Positions 62,924-64,000 of a stretch of DNA of 64,000 nt are shown here, one piece after another (positions within the stretch are counted from its first letter, which is position 1; every line of letters begins with the position of its first letter). The stretch lies in assembly GCF_016598775.1 (NCBI RefSeq), contig NZ_CP066802.1, positions 2,108,001 through 2,172,000 of the forward strand, in the 5' to 3' direction. The position numbers and the translations under genes are program-made. The notes below the pieces were generated by a model. That model saw nothing but the letters and a program-made list of their open reading frames with translations, was not told the origin of the DNA and did not search any database. Source of the stretch: Actinomyces weissii. Lineage in GTDB: Bacteria; Actinomycetota; Actinomycetes; Actinomycetales; Actinomycetaceae.

Positions 62924-63523
62924 TCACTCGGCCTCGGCGGCGGGGGCCTCGTCAGCGGCGGGGACCGCCTCGGTGACCGCGTTCTCGTCCGCGACGTTGA
63001 CCACGCCGGCCTCGGCGTCGCCCAGGGCCTCCACGCCAGCGGGCAGCTTGAGGTCGGCGACGGTGATGATGGTGCCGCCAGCCACGCCGGTCACGTCCAC
63101 CTCAATGGCCTCGGGGATGGACACGGCCGGGGCGGAGACGAGCAGGTTGGCAGCCTCGATCATGTGGATGGTGCCCGGCTCGGCGTCACCGACGACGGTC
63201 ACCGGCACCTCCACCTCGACGCGCTCGTTGCGGTTCACCAGCTGGAAGTCCACGTGCTGCACCCCGGTGCGGATGGGGTGGCGCTGCACGGCCTTGGTCA
63301 GGACCAGCAGCTTCTCACCGGCCAGGTCCAGCTCGATCAGCGCGTTCTCGTTGCCGCGCAGGGCCAGGGAGGTGGCGTGGCCGGGCAGCAGGACGTGGCG
63401 GGGCTCAGAGCCGTGCCCGTAGACGACGGCGGGCACCAGCCCGTCACGGCGGGCCTGGCGGGAGGCCCCCTTGCCGAAGTCGGTGCGGTCCTGGGCGGTG
63501 AGCTTGGTGGCTTCGTGGGCCAT
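62924..63523 (-). CDS. rplY: Ribosomal protein L25 (TL5/Ctc type)
   Basis: A 199-residue 5S rRNA-binding protein with the extra C-terminal Ctc domain. The N-terminal RNA-binding part has RTDFGKGASRQARRDGLVPAVVYG. The second domain has HVDFQLVNRNERVEVEVPV and ends VADLKLPAGVEAL; an acidic Ala/Glu tail follows. ATG 63523 has GAGGAGG 6 bases upstream; the frame is open further but without similarity. The leader contains two GC palindromes (63575-63594 and 63628-63643). Confidence 0.95.
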   Translation of the reverse strand: MAHEATKLTAQDRTDFGKGASRQARRDGLVPAVVYGHGSEPRHVLLPGHATSLALRGNENALIELDLAGEKLLVLTKAVQRHPIRTGVQHVDFQLVNRNERVEVEVPVTVVGDAEPGTIHMIEAANLLVSAPAVSIPEAIEVDVTGVAGGTIITVADLKLPAGVEALGDAEAGVVNVADENAVTEAVPAADEAPAAEAE

Positions 63524-63574
63524 GAGGTCCTCCTCGGTCAGGCGGGGCCTCGCCCCGCGTCGTGTGGTGGGCCC

Positions 63575-63643
63575 GCTGCGCGTCGACGCGCAGCACCTGT
63601 CAGGCACCACCACGTCGATAACGGATGCACGCGCAAGCGCGTG
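63575..63643 (-). promoter_or_regulatory. Two palindromic hairpins in the rplY upstream region
   Basis: A perfect 20-bp palindrome GCTGCGCGTCGACGCGCAGC at 63575-63594, and CACGCGC-AA-GCGCGTG at 63628-63643. One may end aroD (minus strand, stop at 63707), the other may be a leader structure of rplY. Confidence 0.45.
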
Positions 63644-63706
63644 TCCCTCGCCGGGGCAACAGGAGGAGCCTACCTGAAGGCGCCCGCACCCTGAACGCGA
63701 CGCTGC

Positions 63707-64000
63707 TCACTGCCCGCTGGCGGCCCGGACCACCGCCACCGGCAGCTGCCCGGGCGCGGAGGCCACCGCCCCGGCCCCCGCCGTCGCAAAGCTCAGGGCT
63801 GAGCCCAGGCGCCACCCCTGGGTGCGGGTCACCTCCCCTAACGCCCCCATGCCGATCACCACCACCGGGATCTCCAGCTCGGCGCGCGCCCGGGAGGTCA
63901 GGTCCAGCAGCCGCCGCACCTCCCCCTCCGTGTCGGGCATAACCGCGACCTTGGCCACCTGCGCCCCGGCGGCCTGCATGCGCCACAGCCGCTCCAGCAG
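63707..64000 (-). CDS. aroD: Type I 3-dehydroquinate dehydratase, C-terminal part (5' end outside the window)
   Basis: About 97 C-terminal residues are visible. AQVAKVAVMPDTEGEVRRLL contains the Schiff-base Lys region of type I DHQases. VVVIGMGALGEVTRTQGWRLGSALSFAT and the ending SAPGQLPVAVV are the family's conserved C-terminal blocks. The enzyme makes 3-dehydroshikimate in the shikimate pathway. Many actinobacteria use the unrelated type II enzyme, so this is a useful taxonomic hint. The reading frame continues past base 64000. Confidence 0.9.
   Translation of the reverse strand: MLERLWRMQAAGAQVAKVAVMPDTEGEVRRLLDLTSRARAELEIPVVVIGMGALGEVTRTQGWRLGSALSFATAGAGAVASAPGQLPVAVVRAASGQ

Overview
The window is high-GC DNA, with GC-rich third codon positions almost throughout. 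The G/C-biased codons, GTG starts, ATGA/GTGA overlaps and gene content point to a high-GC Gram-positive actinobacterium, most likely of the Actinomycetaceae (Actinomyces-like); this is inferred from gene families, not from a marker gene. Two sortase-anchored surface proteins (LPATG and LPLTG) and a BioY biotin importer suggest a host-associated, biotin-scavenging organism. I recognise 54 protein-coding genes, two of them cut by the window edges. I saw no tRNA, rRNA, CRISPR array or insertion sequence.

Layout. 1-4.1 kb: peptide/nickel-type ABC importer operon on the minus strand (permease, permease, fused double ATPase) without a substrate-binding protein. 4.4-16.5 kb: mostly single genes (luciferase-like oxidoreductase, bioY, lipase-like hydrolase, NUDIX, patatin, M18 aminopeptidase, HAD phosphatase, GtrA, PTH2-like, M48 protease, GNAT) and a CAP-domain wall protein. 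16.6-21.4 kb: diaminopimelate dehydrogenase, a large SpaA-repeat wall protein and a DUF1508 protein. 21.8-25.4 kb: NhaA antiporter, pyrimidine-dimer glycosylase, methyltransferase, DUF4256. 25.4-27.2 kb: an AT-richer restriction-modification cassette (BglII/BstYI-type endonuclease and MT-A70 methyltransferase) whose first codon overlaps the ychF stop. 27.2-36.9 kb: housekeeping genes (ychF, rmuC, ispH, xseA, xseB, sugar kinase, PIN-PhoH) and an alkyltransferase-like protein. 37.3-43.7 kb: a tightly overlapping four-gene operon (two-domain glycosyltransferase, GT4 glycosyltransferase, ABC exporter, APH/choline-kinase-like kinase), probably making and exporting a glycosylated or phosphorylated product. 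43.9-57.6 kb: uppS, hemolysin III, greA, msrA, DUF2254, RGG-tailed ABC-class ATPase, FMN reductase, ilvA, ilvD, FKBP, BI-1. 57.9-62.0 kb: ABC-2 exporter with a downstream LuxR-type two-component system. 62.3-64 kb: pth, rplY and the 3' part of aroD.

The most unusual non-coding signals are: a dispersed repeat built on the 9-mer CGAGACCGG at an exact 22-bp period (three loci, one with five copies and a perfect 28-bp palindrome); a 63-bp perfect inverted repeat between xseA and xseB; a 35-bp minisatellite after xseB; and two inverted repeats at the R-M methyltransferase promoter, one containing two RGATCY sites. Many gene ends carry strong GC-rich hairpins.
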